Of a stretch of 64,000 bases of DNA, positions 12,001 through 22,661 are shown piece by piece. Below the pieces are notes generated by a model that was given only the letters and a program-made list of their open reading frames with translations, was not told the DNA's origin and did not search any database. Position 1 is the first letter of the stretch. The number at the start of each line of letters is the position of its first letter. The DNA is taken from the NCBI RefSeq assembly GCF_019703515.2, contig NC_059368.1, forward strand, positions 36,099,831-36,163,830, given 5' to 3'. The translations under genes were made by a program, and so were the position numbers. This DNA comes from Myxocyprinus asiaticus. Its lineage: Eukaryota > Chordata > Actinopteri > Cypriniformes > Catostomidae.

Positions 12001-13457
12001 TAAATTACACTATGAATTTTTAAAATATTTATTTTCACACTTCTGTTAGGTAAGCACTTGTTTACCCTGCTTATACAGACAAAATGTTAAGCTCCAATCC
12101 ACATAAGGGCAACATAAAAGTACTCTGTTGACTGGTGGTTAAATTAATATCTTCAGAAGTGATATGATGGATGAGGTTGAGAACAGATCAATATTTAAGT
12201 CTTTTTTTTTTTTTTTTTTTTTTTCACTATAAATTCTCATCCCTGCTCTGTCAGGCTGCACTTTACTTTCACTTTCCCATTCTTCTGTTTTTGGTGATTC
12301 ACAATTAGTCTTAATGCATATTGCCACCTACTGGGCAGGGAGGAGTATTTATGATAAATGACTTAAATATTGGTCTGTTTCTCACTCGCACATCATAGAG
12401 TGTCTGAAAATATGGATTTAAGCACTGGAGTCAAATGGATTACTTTTATAGTCCCTTTATGTGGATTTAGGAGCTTCAAAATGTTGGCACCCATTCACAT
12501 GCATTGTGAAGACATACAGAGCAGAAATAGTGTTCCATACAGTCTTGGTTTCTGTTCTGCAGAAGAAAGTCATACACATCTGGGATGCCAGGAAGGTGAG
12601 TAAATCATGAGAGAAATTTCAGTTTTGGGTGAACCCTTTAAACACCTATAGGAGAACAACCAGACACTACCTTAGATGGACCTTTTGGAGTTGCCCTTGT
12701 CTATGGTATTATTTGATAATCGCCACAGCTGCTTAAATGCAAATAAAGAGCTATGGTATAGGATTGCAGAAAAAATCACAAAGTGAGTTCATGTGTTTAT
12801 AAGTAGTCTTGCGTTTTACGAAATTGCTTGCAGGCTTTTTACTAACATTTTCATTAACGTGTTGTGCAGTTGAGGGCATGAAATTAAAATGGAGACACTT
12901 GCACTGTTCTGGAATAAAATTGCTTTTCGTTAAGTGCCACCTCCCAGATAGTACACGTACATCTCTGATGTCTGTTTTAGATCTTTTCATCTGGAAAGCA
13001 TCACAATCTAATAAACATCTGCTAAACTCTTAAAAAGATCAGCTATACAAACATTTTAAATCATAAACATCTCGAAGACATCTGCTGAATGTCTTATTGA
13101 CATCCGAGAAGAAACGTCTTATAGACGTATTGCAGATGAGCAAACAACCTAAAAGTTTTTTGGCTGTAAACACACATCAAATAGATGTCTGGGTGGTGTA
13201 TGTGAGCTATCAGGGCTATTATTCAGGAGTGAATTTGCTTTTCTTATAGCACAAAAAAAAATTGTCTTGGTGTGAATAGACTTCATCGGCAATTTGTCTT
13301 GGATTTGGTGCAAACAGGCCTTTTTAAATCTTAAATATTTTAAAGCGCTGAATTTCTCATCTCTGACTGAGCACACTCCTCTACAGTTCGCAGAAGTTCA
13401 GGCTTTGCAGTGGAAGTACTGGAGCATGTGTCTACAGGCCCCATTCTTTTGATATAA
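45..13457 (+). CDS. zpax: ZP-domain egg-coat protein, ZPAX-like, 17 exons, 5' end outside window
   Basis: Secreted structural glycoprotein expected in the egg envelope. Exons read from splice sites: 45-157, 431-484, 573-740, 1038-1134, 2306-2532, 2614-2764, 3048-3256, 3343-3460, 4455-4657, 5668-5773, 5860-6029, 6112-6215, 7171-7301, 7730-7919, 7993-8155, 8501-8612, 13387-13457. Every intron has GT...AG and every phase joins, giving 794 residues with no stop until TAA. About 480 residues lie before the ZP module, more than in fish ZP2/ZP3-type proteins, which points to ZPAX, whose members carry extra N-terminal ZP-N-like domains. Many N-glycosylation sequons are visible (NGT, NSS, NYT, NIT, NET, NTT). 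The first exon begins in phase 1, so upstream exons and the signal peptide are missing. Class assignment is from architecture; a different multi-ZP-N paralogue is possible. No frameshift seen, so it looks intact. Confidence 0.88.
803..930. mobile_element. 128-bp hAT-type MITE in a ZP intron
   Basis: Ends read CAGTGTTTCTCAA and, reversed, CAGTTGTTTTCAA, flanked by a perfect 8-bp duplication GTCTAAAG at 795-802 and 931-938. Eight-base duplications and CAG ends are hAT hallmarks. It lies in the intron between exons 573-740 and 1038-1134. A related partial copy appears next to it at about 940-1012 (GGTTCTCAACCC ... GGGGTTGAGAACC). Confidence 0.8.
2785..3000. repeat. Interspersed cyprinid-type repeat in a ZP intron
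   Basis: A stretch rich in the words CCAGC, GCTGGT and TGGTCTC, resembling another copy at about 41060-41240. Probably a degenerate MITE; family not recognised and no clear target duplication seen. Confidence 0.4.
4160..4325. repeat. Partial hAT-type MITE related to the 32.9 kb copy
   Basis: Shares CAGCACTGCATATTTTGGATAT and the mirrored ATATCCAAAATGTGCAGTG arms with the complete element at 32902-33095. It lies in the ZP intron before exon 4455-4657. A smaller scrap of the same family is at about 5536-5600. Confidence 0.6.
4718..5388. mobile_element. Foldback TTAA-type MITE (Angel-like), copy 1
   Basis: Starts AAAGAAATAGTTCACCC and ends GGGTGAACTGTTCCTCTAA, with the internal word CCATCCCAGATGTGTATGAC on one arm and its complement on the other, so the element folds into a long hairpin. 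It sits in the intron between exons 4455-4657 and 5668-5773. Apparent open frame 3' of exon 4455-4657 is this repeat, not coding sequence. The name Angel is from memory of cyprinid foldback repeats and should be checked against a repeat library. Confidence 0.75.
6960..7058. repeat. Right end of a foldback MITE, second subfamily
   Basis: Reads AGTCATATGGGTTTGGAAC through GGGTGAGTAAATGATGA to ACTATTCCTTAAG. This is the end of the subfamily whose other arm carries TTCCAAACCTGTATGAC. Only this end is clear here, inside the ZP intron 6216-7170. Confidence 0.55.
8356..8390. repeat. Perfect 35-bp palindrome in a ZP intron
   Basis: Arms CAAGTCGAGAATGTATT and its exact reverse complement are separated by a single G. 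It lies in the intron between exons 7993-8155 and 8501-8612. No repeat family recognised. Confidence 0.9.
8933..9110. mobile_element. Left part of a foldback MITE, split copy
   Basis: AAAGGGTTCACGCAAAAATGAAAATTC followed by the ACTCACCCTCATGCCATCCC block identifies the left arm. Similarity fades after about 9100, and a right arm of the same family resumes near 12060. This suggests that the hAT copy between them, or an independent second MITE, separates the two. Confidence 0.65.
9799..11510 (-). pseudogene. Dead hAT transposase
   Basis: Read right to left, pieces of one transposase follow in order. A TTF-type zinc-finger-like start (11506-11282) contains GYGDLNNLTNALIKHEKTT. The DDE core (11172-10732) contains VVVDKSTDFTNKAQVS. 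A central block lies at 10840-10547 and 10447-10253. The C-terminal hAT dimerisation domain (10071-9799) contains IPATTASVERSFSTMKRLKT. Frames are broken several times, so no transposase can be made. It resembles the hAT group behind ZMYM1-like and KIAA1586-like proteins. Terminal repeats could not be fixed. It occupies the middle of the ZP gene's last intron, in antisense orientation. Confidence 0.85.
12060..12641. mobile_element. Right part of a foldback MITE, split copy
   Basis: From AAAATGTTAAGCTCC through the CATACACATCTGGGATG block to TTTTGGGTGAACCCTTTAA, matching the right half of the complete copies at 42149-42686 and 62398-63023. Contains a T22 tract near 12200. Confidence 0.65.
12935..13160. 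repeat. Fragment of an interspersed DNA repeat
   Basis: Contains the recurring words ACATCTGCTAAACTCT, GACATCTGCTGA and GACGTATTGCAGATGAGC, which I recognise as a dispersed cyprinid repeat. Ends are not resolved. It lies just before the last ZP exon. Confidence 0.5.
13387..13457 (+). other. zpax: Terminal coding exon with furin-type cleavage site
   Basis: Acceptor CTCTACAG then 71 bases that complete the phase-1 codon left at 8612. The joined frame reads R-V-R-R-S-S-G and, after about twenty residues ending VSTGPILLI, stops at TAA 13455-13457. R-V-R-R fits the furin consensus RX[K/R]R of the consensus furin cleavage site of ZP precursors. The TGPILLI tail resembles the external hydrophobic patch found after that site. 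No transmembrane segment follows, as is usual for many fish ZP proteins. Phase match and family logic make this exon convincing although it is 4.8 kb downstream; cDNA would confirm it. Confidence 0.82.
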
Positions 13458-13714
13458 ACATGAAAATCCAGTTAGGTGCCTGTGTTGAGGATAAAGAACA
13501 TCACTTCTGAAGGCGACACATCAGGACTTCTAGTTTTGTACCCCACTTGGTGCAATGTAGAACTCCAGTTATATTGTGTAGCTGATGCTGAATATCTTGT
13601 GAACCTGTGACACTCTGCTACTGGAGAAAGTGCGTCTTCTGCTTCGAGTTGGTCATGTGATTCTGTTCATGTGATTCTGTTCAGTAAGTCAAACTTTCAA
13701 GATCATTACACATA

Positions 13715-13789
13715 AATAAATGTCCTCTGTAACAGTCACAGAATTGTAATAACTCCATGTAGATATAAGATGGTATCAAATTTAATAAA
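13715..13789 (+). promoter_or_regulatory. Candidate polyadenylation signals of the ZP gene
   Basis: AATAAA occurs at 13715-13720 and again at 13784-13789, about 260 and 330 bases after the stop codon. Either could end the transcript. The hexamer is common by chance in AT-rich DNA, so only position supports the call. Confidence 0.45.
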
Positions 13790-14294
13790 GTTTTAACTAA
13801 CCCTGTGAACCCAGTAGGACTTTATCCTCAAGCTGGGTGAGACTTGGTTGATCCCATGTCAAGTGTAGCAAAATCAATGCATTTTCAACCGAAAACATGT
13901 TACTGTGAACGCGTTCTTGGATGTAGTGGTCGATCGATATATCGGCGACGATAAATTTCCCCATTTGGCTGAATTGTTTAAGGCTGTGAGGCTCCGAGAA
14001 TTGCCAGCTTCCATGTAGAGGAGCTGTCTGAGACATAAGTGACCAATAACAATTATTTTTATTATGTGACGTCGTGTTACTACAATAATACACCAGTGTG
14101 TAACTGTCTTATTTAAATGGTCCCGCATAGAGGTGCAACAGACGCGTATAAGCTTCTAATGTTAAAGTGCTCACGTGTTTCACTCTCCCTCTCTTTCCTC
14201 GAGTTCCCTATAACTTTTAACTGTCTTGTCTAATGATATAAAGGCAAATATCAATAAAACTACTAGTAAATCCAGCAAACTGTGTAGCACTCAT
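13790..14294. other. Intergenic, no gene seen
   Basis: Short broken frames only. Around 13925-14110 there is TCGATCGATATATCGGCGACGATA, similar to the ends of dispersed fish DNA repeats, but the family is not identified. Confidence 0.5.
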
Positions 14295-14575
14295 ACACTC
14301 ACTGAGTACTTTATTAGTAAAACTATGGTCCTAATAAAGTGCCTAACGTGGTTTTCTGCTGTTGTAGCCCATCCACCTCAAATCCACCACATGTTGTGCA
14401 TTTGGAGATGCTATTCTCCTCACTACAATTGTACAGGGTGATTGAGTTACCGTAGCCTTTCTGTCAGCTTGAACCAGTCTGGCCATTCTCCGTTGACCTC
14501 ATCAACAAGCCGTTTACGTCCGCAGTACTGCCGCTCACTGGATGTTTTTGGTATCATTCTGAGTAAACTGAGCAA
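14295..14575 (-). mobile_element. Tc1-like transposon fragment (terminal repeat plus HTH region)
   Basis: Begins with the terminus ACACTCACTGAGTACTTTATTAG. On the minus strand it encodes RRMARLVQADRKATVTQ, part of the helix-turn-helix DNA-binding region of a common fish Tc1 family, then a stretch ending in the CCAGTGAGCGGCAGTACTGC word. The catalytic domain is absent and frames are broken. Confidence 0.7.
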
Positions 14576-15380
14576 ATCTTTTGCAAGAAAATGCAATTGC
14601 TAATGTGCACATACCATCCATGGTTGCTAAACTACTGTACTGTATGCACTCTTATATAATTATAAAGCTAGATCGAGCGTACTACAGTCATCTCCAGCAA
14701 AATAATTGTATCCAAACATAAACAGCAGCATTACAGTATCATCTCTGAGCCCTGCAATGCATCAGCGTTCTTCTCTCTGAACCTCACCTGTCTCTGCAGT
14801 AAGTACACAAGCTCAGTACAACAGACTCTTCAGGTTTTGACTAGTTTAAAAATCTGCTTTAAACATAATTATCTACAATTCTCAAAACATGTCTAACTTT
14901 GCAGCTGTCAAGGCACTAATAGGCAACAGAACTTTTCAGGTAAGTCTACTCGACTTCTCCATTCATGGATAAAGACTCAAAGTGACTAAAATGCTTCTAT
15001 TTGTGACATATGGCCATGATCCTTCCACCCATAATCATTATCAGCAAGGTGGGAAGAACAAAATTGCCTTGCTGTAATTCTGTGATCATTTATTCTCAAG
15101 TTTTTCATTTTTAATGCTGCGTTAGTACATAACATAATGGTTGTTTACGCTTAACTGGAAGTTCCGCCCACATCGCCGCAAAGCATCATGGGACTCATTT
15201 TGTCATGTACAATGCACATTTGGTTGTAAAGCGTTGATTTTGAGTTGGGATGCAGATATAAATGCACTGATTAATAACAATCATATCTGAAAGTTTAACA
15301 CCTGATTTATGTAGGGGGCAGGTGCAGTGTGAAGCATTGACATATTTCCATTGATCATGGTATAAATCAGACACAATGCA
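14576..15380. other. Intergenic, no gene seen
   Basis: AT-rich sequence with no open frame worth calling and no repeat boundaries I can define. Confidence 0.5.
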
Positions 15381-15382
15381 TA

Positions 15383-16779
15383 CAGTGCATCCGGAAAGTA
15401 TTCACAACGCTTCACTTTTTCCACATTTTATGTTACAGCCTTATTCCAAAATTGATTACATTTATTTTCCTCAAAATTCTACAAACAATACCCCATAATG
15501 ACAACGTTTAGTTTTTGATATCTTTGCAAATTTATTAATAATAAATGAAAAAAAATCACATGTACATAAGTATTCACAGCCTTTGCTCAATACTTTGTTG
15601 AAGCACCTTTGGCACCAATTACAGCCTCAAGTCTTTTTGAGTATGATGCTACAAGCTTGGCACACCTATTTTTGGGCAGTTTCTCCCATTCTTCTTTGCA
15701 GGACCTCAAGCTCCATCAGGTTGGATGGGGAGCGTCGGTGCACAGCCATTTTCAGATCTCTCCAGAGATGTTCAAGTCCGGGCTCTGGCTGGGCCACTCA
15801 AGAACATTCACAGAGTTGTCCCGGAGCCACTCTTTTGTTATCTTAGCCATGTGCTTAGGGTCGTTGTCCTGTTGGAAGATGAACCTTCGCCCCAGTCTGA
15901 GGTCCAGAGCGCTCTGGAGCAGGTCTTCATCGAGGATGTCTCTGTACATTGCTGCATTCATCTTTCCCTCGATCCTGACTAGTCTCCCAGTTCCTGCTGC
16001 TGAAAAACATCCCCACAGCATGATGCTGCCGCCACCACCATGCTTCACTGTAGGGATGGTATTGGCCAGGTGATGAGCGGTGCCGGTTTCCTCCAGACAT
16101 GATGCTTGCCATTCAGGCCAAAGAGTTCAATCTTTGTTTCTCATGGTCTGAGAATCCTTCAGGTGCCTTTTTGCAAACTCCAGGCAGGCTGTCATGTGCC
16201 TTTTACTGAGGAGAGACTTCCGTCTGGCCACTCTACCATACAGGCCTGATTGGTGGAGTGCTGCAGAGATGGTTGTTCTTCTGGAAGGTTCTCCTCTCTC
16301 CACAGAGAAATGCTGGAGCTCTGTCAGAGTGACCACGGGTTCTTGGTCACCTCCCTGACTAAGGCCCTTCTCCACCGATCGCTCAGTGTGGCCAGCTCTA
16401 GGAAGAGTCCTGGAGGTTCCAAACTTCTTCCATTTACGGATGGAGGCCACTGTGCTCATTGGGACCTTCAATGCTGCAGAAACTTTTCTGTACCCTTCCC
16501 CAGATCTGTGCCTCGATACAATCCTGTCTCGGAGGTCTACAGACAATTCCTTGGACTTCATGGCTTGGTTTGTGCTCTGACATGCACTGTTAACTGTGGG
16601 ACATTATATAGACAGGTGTGTGCCTTTCCAAATCATGTCCAATCAACTGAATTTATCACAGGTGGACTCCAGTCAAGTTGTAGAAACATCTCAAGGATGA
16701 TCAGTGGAAACAGGATGCACCTGAGCTCAATTGAGTGTCATGGCAAAGGCTGTGAATACTTATGTACATGTGTTTTTTT

Positions 16780-16810
<31 letters not shown>

Positions 16811-16961
16811 TTTGCAAAGATTTCAAACAAACTTTCACGTTGTCATTATGCGGTATTGTTTGTAGAATTGAGGAAAATAATGAATTTAATTCATTTTGGA
16901 ATAAGGCTTGTAACAAAATGTGGAAAAAGTGAAGCGCTGTGAATACTTTCTGGATGTACTG
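15383..16961 (-). mobile_element. Complete but inactive Tc1-like transposon
   Basis: Both ends are present: CAGTGCATCCGGAAAGTATTC at the left, and its near complement GAATACTTTCTGGATGTACTG at the right, each flanked by TA (15381-15382 and 16962-16963). Terminal inverted repeats extend about 150 bases or more. Length 1,579 bp is normal for fish Tc1 elements. The only coding content is the broken transposase on the minus strand. An open frame of 230 codons at 16250-16942 on the plus strand is antisense to it. Confidence 0.93.
15752..16561 (-). pseudogene. Broken Tc1 transposase (DD34E)
   Basis: The N-terminal two-HTH part runs 16561-16127 (MKSKELSVDLRDRIV...). The C-terminal part is open from 16048 to 15752 ([20 protein letters not shown] ... 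QQDNDPKH ... SPDLN). The second catalytic Asp is visible in QQDNDPKH. The block that normally carries the first catalytic Asp (WSDET) is missing: TMRNK is followed at once by [14 protein letters not shown] in a shifted frame. The terminal NPIE motif is also changed to NISGEI. Not functional. Confidence 0.9.
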
Positions 16962-16963
16962 TA

Positions 16964-19900
16964 TATCAGTGCATGAGTCTTCATTAAGTTATGCTTTTTA
17001 CATTGTTTGTGAGGTAATAGTTTGATCAGTTGTTTTTGCCAATTTAAGCAGATTATAGATCTGTGTTAAATATGTAAAGCTATTTTTAATATCAGCTCCT
17101 GTTTTTTTTACCTCTGTTGGTGTGCAGTCGACAAACTGTAGGGAAAAAGAAATCTGCTGTGTTCTTAGAACGCTGAAGTCAATAGATATGTAGACATGCT
17201 TTTTTTATACATGAAAATGTACAGACATTATTGAAACTCATAATTATAAGACTATTATTGTTTTTTGATAAGTCATGCTCAGATCACAAACTGTAGGGAA
17301 ATTATAGATTTTCTTTGTTCCTATAATGATTAAAATCTCTAATAAAGTCTATCTATAGGTCTGTAGACAATTTTAAAGGATTAAAGTTTTCTTTTGATCA
17401 TTGATTCAGTGATTAACTTATTTCACACAAGACACTCATTTGTCACCACCTTCTGGCATCACCAGAAATGATCACTGAATCATTAAATGGATCTGAACGA
17501 ATTTTGGTGAATCTTTTTTTTTTTCATCGTATGAATTTTCCTATACATAACTGGAGATGTTTTGCAGCCCCGTTGCTTCATTCATGTGCAAGAGTACAAA
17601 AATAACCAGATGCATAGATGTTTTTATGGCAAAGGACATGAGGCCATTTTCTGTGGTCGACAGTAACGGATTCTACCTATTGGTTTAGACGCTAGAGCCC
17701 AGATATATTATTCCATCATGCCCGCATTCTAGTCAGTCTGTAATACCAGCATTTTGAAACGTTTTGAAAAAGGTGCAAAGTGTGGATACAACTACTGACG
17801 GATGGACTTCCTGAGCTATATTACAGTGATGGCATATGTTATCACCAGGTTGTGGGAAATGCAAAGTTTTGTGCTCCAGACTCGGACGCTTTTTGAATCG
17901 CATACTGGGACAAACAGTTTTAGAGTCTTAAAATCAGCCATTTTGGAATGGGGACTTGAAAGGGCTGATCACGGCATCACAACATGGAGGTGGCAGGGAG
18001 AGAATCCGGACTGTCACCTCACATCAAGTGTTTTATTTTTCCTTTTATATTGAATAGTTCAGACTGTGGAGCAATCAGAATAGAGGAAAGTAGGTGCAGG
18101 TGATGAAGATCCCACTGATACAGCAGATCAGGCAGTTGCAGCACATGGAGCTGAGCTGATTTTCTTGGGGTGTCTTTTGGTGACCCAACAGTCACTCAGT
18201 CCAAAAATGTGATAGAAGCAGAGATTGATATGTATAGAAAAGGCACTCCTATTGCACTCACTAGCTTTCCACTGAAATGGTGGAAAGAAAATTCCCAAAT
18301 GTACCCACTGCAACCCCCCATTTCTAAACCTAACCAATAATCAATATAAAACATGAAAGAGACACTTTGATATACATAATTTGATGTACATTACACTCTT
18401 TATAGATATTTTTAAGCACCCAGCCGCACATTTATGCCTTAACCTAACCAGTTCTCAACAATAGAAAAGATGTAACAAGCAGATAAAGTACAGTCACGAT
18501 CATTATAATAATATTCCAAAACATATGATGGCATTGTGTGAGTAGCAGAGTGAAACTGAAGGTTTTAATCGGTAAAAACATTCCCCCTCCGTGAAGGCAT
18601 CCTGATCCTGTGTCACCCTGATTCCACCGGCACGTCTCATTCAAAAAAATACATGTACATCTGAACACGAGGTCGTTGTAATCAGTCACAAGACGCACGA
18701 GAGCCAATGGCATAATCGCGGAGTCTCTGATGCCAAACCCGTGTCATTACGCTTGAGGCGGCAATTTCTGAATGTGATGTAACGAAACTTGTGCAGGATG
18801 TGTAACGGTGGACGCCAGGTGACCGTGATCGGTGACTAAAACCATACATTTAATGTTTGTTCTTCACATAACACACCCGGAATGAAACAGGTCACTTCAG
18901 CAGTGCAGGATGTGTACAGACAGATTAAATAGACCGATAAACAACAGATTCAATATTAACCACTGTGGATAAATGTTGCTGATTTCAAATGAAATGGAAA
19001 TCATACCCCCAACATATGTCACGATGACAAAATTGTACCACAATGTATAATTAAACGATGCTAAAATTCTAATGGCCATGGTGTTGTCAGTTGCCGTCAA
19101 AGGTTTCTCCTTGAAATGAACACTCTTTCCGGATGCATCGTAAAACTGACGTCAGAGGGCGCTTTTGCCGTCTGTAGATTGATGCGCTGGGCTCTTGCAC
19201 AAGCGTCAGTCTTTGACACCTTGGGAGTGAGAACGTGTTGTGCATTGTGTCTGATTTATTGATTTTTATTTGACCCCCCCTGCCCAAAAAAAAATAAAAA
19301 ATCTCTGTATTTCCCATTCATTTCCTAGCAGGACTTTAAAGTGTATGTACTTTCACTTTAACCAAAGGGCCACAGAGGATCTTATGCCATTTTAAAGCCA
19401 CACTATGTCGCTACACTATGCCGCTAGAGGGAGCTTGGACGCTGCATGTCATGTCTTGTTCATGTCAGAGAAGGGGAATCTGGCTCAAGGTAATCAGTGT
19501 TGGAGCATTTCTCTATAAATGATCATTATGTTTTCTGTATACACCGTGATAGTGTGTTAAAGTACTACATGAAAACAAGTTGATCTGCTGACACGGTATG
19601 TTATGTAGGCTACTGTGTTTACAGAGCATGTTATGATTTAATTTAAAAAAAAAATATATATATATATATATCAGAAATATCCCACAATCCACAACGTGAA
19701 GTTTAAATTAACTCAGATATGTTATATATCTTGTTTACGTTACTCATTACAGTAATTCATTAACAGTAATTAAACAGTAGACAAATTCGTACTAAACACT
19801 GCCTAAATGTATTTAAATACATTTGAATTAAGAATATTTTGAGGACATTGCCAATACTTGCATTTCTTAAGTGTAGTAATTTAATTTTTAAACAGGCTAC

Positions 19901-20384
19901 ATGCACATATTATTTGGAGTTCACCACATGCATTTTGTGGTATTAATGATTAATCGATTAATTGATTGTTAATTTCCATGACGATCGATTATGAAAATGT
20001 CTTAAAATTTACATCCCTAAATAGGGTACAAAGGGGTAAAATGCTCCATTGATTTTATTTTCTCCCAAAGCACTAAATAGCATCAAAAAATACCACAACG
20101 CTTTCCTAAACACCTGTTTGTCACTATGCACAGCAAAAATTTTCCTGATCCATGAGATCTTGAGTGTGGTGTTTATAGGTTGATTCTGAGGCAATTTGAT
20201 CAAATTTTTTTTTTTTTTTTTTTTTTTAAATGTTGCAAATTTATTTAGCTAATGAAAATCCCTGAAATTAACACATTTCTTTTGGGACAAAATACTTATT
20301 TATCATTGTCAGTTTTGTTTAAGGTCATTAAATAAAACATTTTTCAATAACTGTCCTATAAGTGAATGGATAGTATTTTGGGGT
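16964..20384. other. Intergenic stretch, no gene seen
   Basis: Only short, composition-poor frames on both strands. A local duplication is visible: CACAAACTGTAGGGAAA near 17280 resembles GACAAACTGTAGGGAAA near 17130, each followed by a similar AGAC-rich tail. An AT-rich palindromic word, ATTAATCGATTAATT, sits near 19950. T24 tract at about 20200-20226. Confidence 0.5.
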
Positions 20385-20901
20385 AAAATGGCCATGGCCA
20401 GCCCAGTCTCCAGACCTGAACCCCACTAAAAACCTCTGGAATGTGATCAAGAGGAAGATGGATGTCCACAAGCCATCAAACAAAGCCGAGCTGTTTGAAT
20501 TTTTGTGCCAGGAGTGGCATAAAGTCACCCAATAGCAATGTGAAAGACTGGTAGAGAGCATGCCAAGACACATGGAAGCTGTGATTGAAAATCAGGGTTA
20601 TTCCACCAAATATTGAAGTTAAAACATTAGTATTGTGTTGTTTAGAAATGAATATGAACTTGTTTTCCTTGCATTATTCGAGGTCTGAAAACACTGCATC
20701 TTTTTTGTAATGTTGACTAGTTGTCATTTTCTGCAAATAAATGCTCTAAATGACAATATTTTTATTTGGAATTTGGAAGAAATGTTGTCAGTACTTTATA
20801 GAATAAAACAAAAATGTTCATTTTACTCAAACACATACCTATAAATAGTAAATCCAGAGAAACTGGTAATTTTGCAGTGGTCTCTTAATTTTTTTCCGTG
20901 T

Positions 20902-20910
<9 letters not shown>
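20385..20910 (+). pseudogene. 3' end of a Tc1-like transposon
   Basis: Plus-strand translation gives QSPDLNPTKNLWNVIKRKM, then KPSNKAELFEFLCQEWHKV, a stop, and CERLVESMPRHMEAVIENQG: the C-terminus of a Tc1 transposase. The catalytic Glu of NPIE is replaced (NPTK). The following 270 bases look like the transposon's 3' terminal repeat, ending GGTCTCTTAATTTTTTTCC at about 20900. The 5' portion is missing. Confidence 0.82.

Positions 20911-20956
<46 letters not shown>
20892..20956. repeat. (TG)n microsatellite
   Basis: About 25 TG units ending in a short TATATATATA run. Confidence 0.95.
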
Positions 20957-20958
<2 letters not shown>

Positions 20959-22400
20959 CACATAAAAACATAATTTATGTGTAAAGTTCTATGTTCATCA
21001 AACTGTTAAAGAATAAATGAAGATCTATGTTTCAGGTGCTCTTCTGACTGAAGCAGAGATACGTTTCAAATGATATATTTAATAATAATAACCTTATCAT
21101 TATTCTTTATTTGAATTAAGAATAGTTTTTAAAGAAACAAACCACTGAAGTGCTAATTTGTGCAAGTGCAATACCGCTAGCCTCTTGGTGTGCTGTGGAG
21201 TTATTAATTTCTAATCTAAAAACTTCTCCTGAATGTTTTTGGCAGAGATCAAAACTGTAGACACACATTATTTCTTCAGGACTTTTATTCTGTAAAATTA
21301 ATTGCCAAAAATCACATAATACATTCACACAAGCCACACTGTAGTTGATATTTAAAATCATATTTTCATCCAAACTCCCCTCTGAATAAACACTTCAGCG
21401 GGCAGCAAAATCAGATCTTTCATTGTATTAATGTTTTTAGCTTCACAAACAAAACATACATATAGATAATGCACATTAATACAAACAGACACATACAAAC
21501 AAAAAATGCAATATTCAGTACTCAGCACACATGAAGTTGGTTTTAGAGAATGCTCAGAGCGTGAAGAGCTGTAATCAGAGGGTGGCTACTTTGAAGAAGT
21601 TAACTGAGCTTATAGCTTATTAAAATATAGATAAAATATAGTTTTGGTTCATTGTGTTCTCAAATCTATGAGATGGTCTCTGTTGCAGCAACCATTTTTT
21701 GCAAACATGCACATTCATTATGAATGTATCCAAATGATGATTGGTATGATGCATCCTTTTAACAATACATCTATTATAAAGGCAATAATAGTAATAGGTC
21801 ATCTAACAAGCTTTCAGCATGTTATTCCAACTACACTGAACATATCCAGTGAGTGCAATATGGTTAGAAAAGCACAAATTTCAATTCAAAGGTGATCTTT
21901 CCACTGCCAATGCAGTGCTCACACATCAAGCATGAGTTGTTAATTTTATTGTGGACATATTAACAACTGCCTGATGTATTCCTTAATCATTAATCAAGCT
22001 ATACTATATCCACTAGATGGCATTATACTATATAGTGCTCAGCTCTGTTGCAAGTTTGGAAAAGAATGAACCATGTGCGTGTGATCTTTCTAACAAAGAA
22101 CATCATAACATCACTGCTACCAGGAAACAGATATATACAACATATATTCACAATATAAGAATGTATGTGTGTGTGTGCCTGTATACTAGTTCAGCCAGGC
22201 GCACAGCTGTAACAAAGTTTTGCTTTTTATTTTATTTTTTTCTGTTTCTGTGTAAGGCATTGCCTTTGTTAATATACAGTATATACTGTACATGTTTTCT
22301 TCAAGTAGGCCTATATACAAGAATGTAACACTTTCTTTGGAGTGGGTATGCAAGGTGTATTGTGAAAGAAAAATAACTATTATAAATGTAATTAATATAT
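20957..22400. other. Intergenic, fragments of repeats only
   Basis: No gene seen. A scrap at about 21545-21620 (CTCAGAGCGTGAAGAGCTGTAATCAGAGGGTGGCTAC) matches the internal part of the Tc1-derived MITE at 51875-52258. Confidence 0.5.
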
Positions 22401-22408
22401 CATTTAAG

Positions 22409-22661
22409 CAGTGGCGTAGCAAAGGGTGGGCTGGGGTGGGCCAGGGCCCACAAAAATTAGACCCAGGACAACTCAAAATATAAAATAGTTGCATAAATGC
22501 ATAAATTCAGATTTCTGAAAGTGTGAAAGAAATTTTTTCAATGCAACTTCTTTGTTGTTAAGGAAAATTTGGTAAAAATAAATAAATATATTTGGGTGAA
22601 AACTTGGCCCATCCATTGTTATTAAGGCCCACCCAAAAGTAATTCCCTGGCTACGCCCTTG
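22409..22661. mobile_element. 253-bp hAT-type MITE
   Basis: Terminal inverted repeats CAGTGGCGTAGC and GCTACGCCCTTG. Flanks CATTTAAG (22401-22408) and AATTTAAG (22662-22669) form an 8-bp duplication with one mismatch. No coding capacity. CAG ends and an 8-bp duplication indicate hAT mobilisation. Confidence 0.85.

Noticed and set aside
12809..13033. Possible signal-peptide-like exon (MRFTKLLAGFLLTFSL...)
   Set aside because: Only short, overlaps a dispersed repeat, and the ZP frame joins 8612 to 13387 without it.
16250..16942. 230-codon open frame on the plus strand
   Set aside because: Antisense to the Tc1 transposase and running into its terminal repeat; not a gene.
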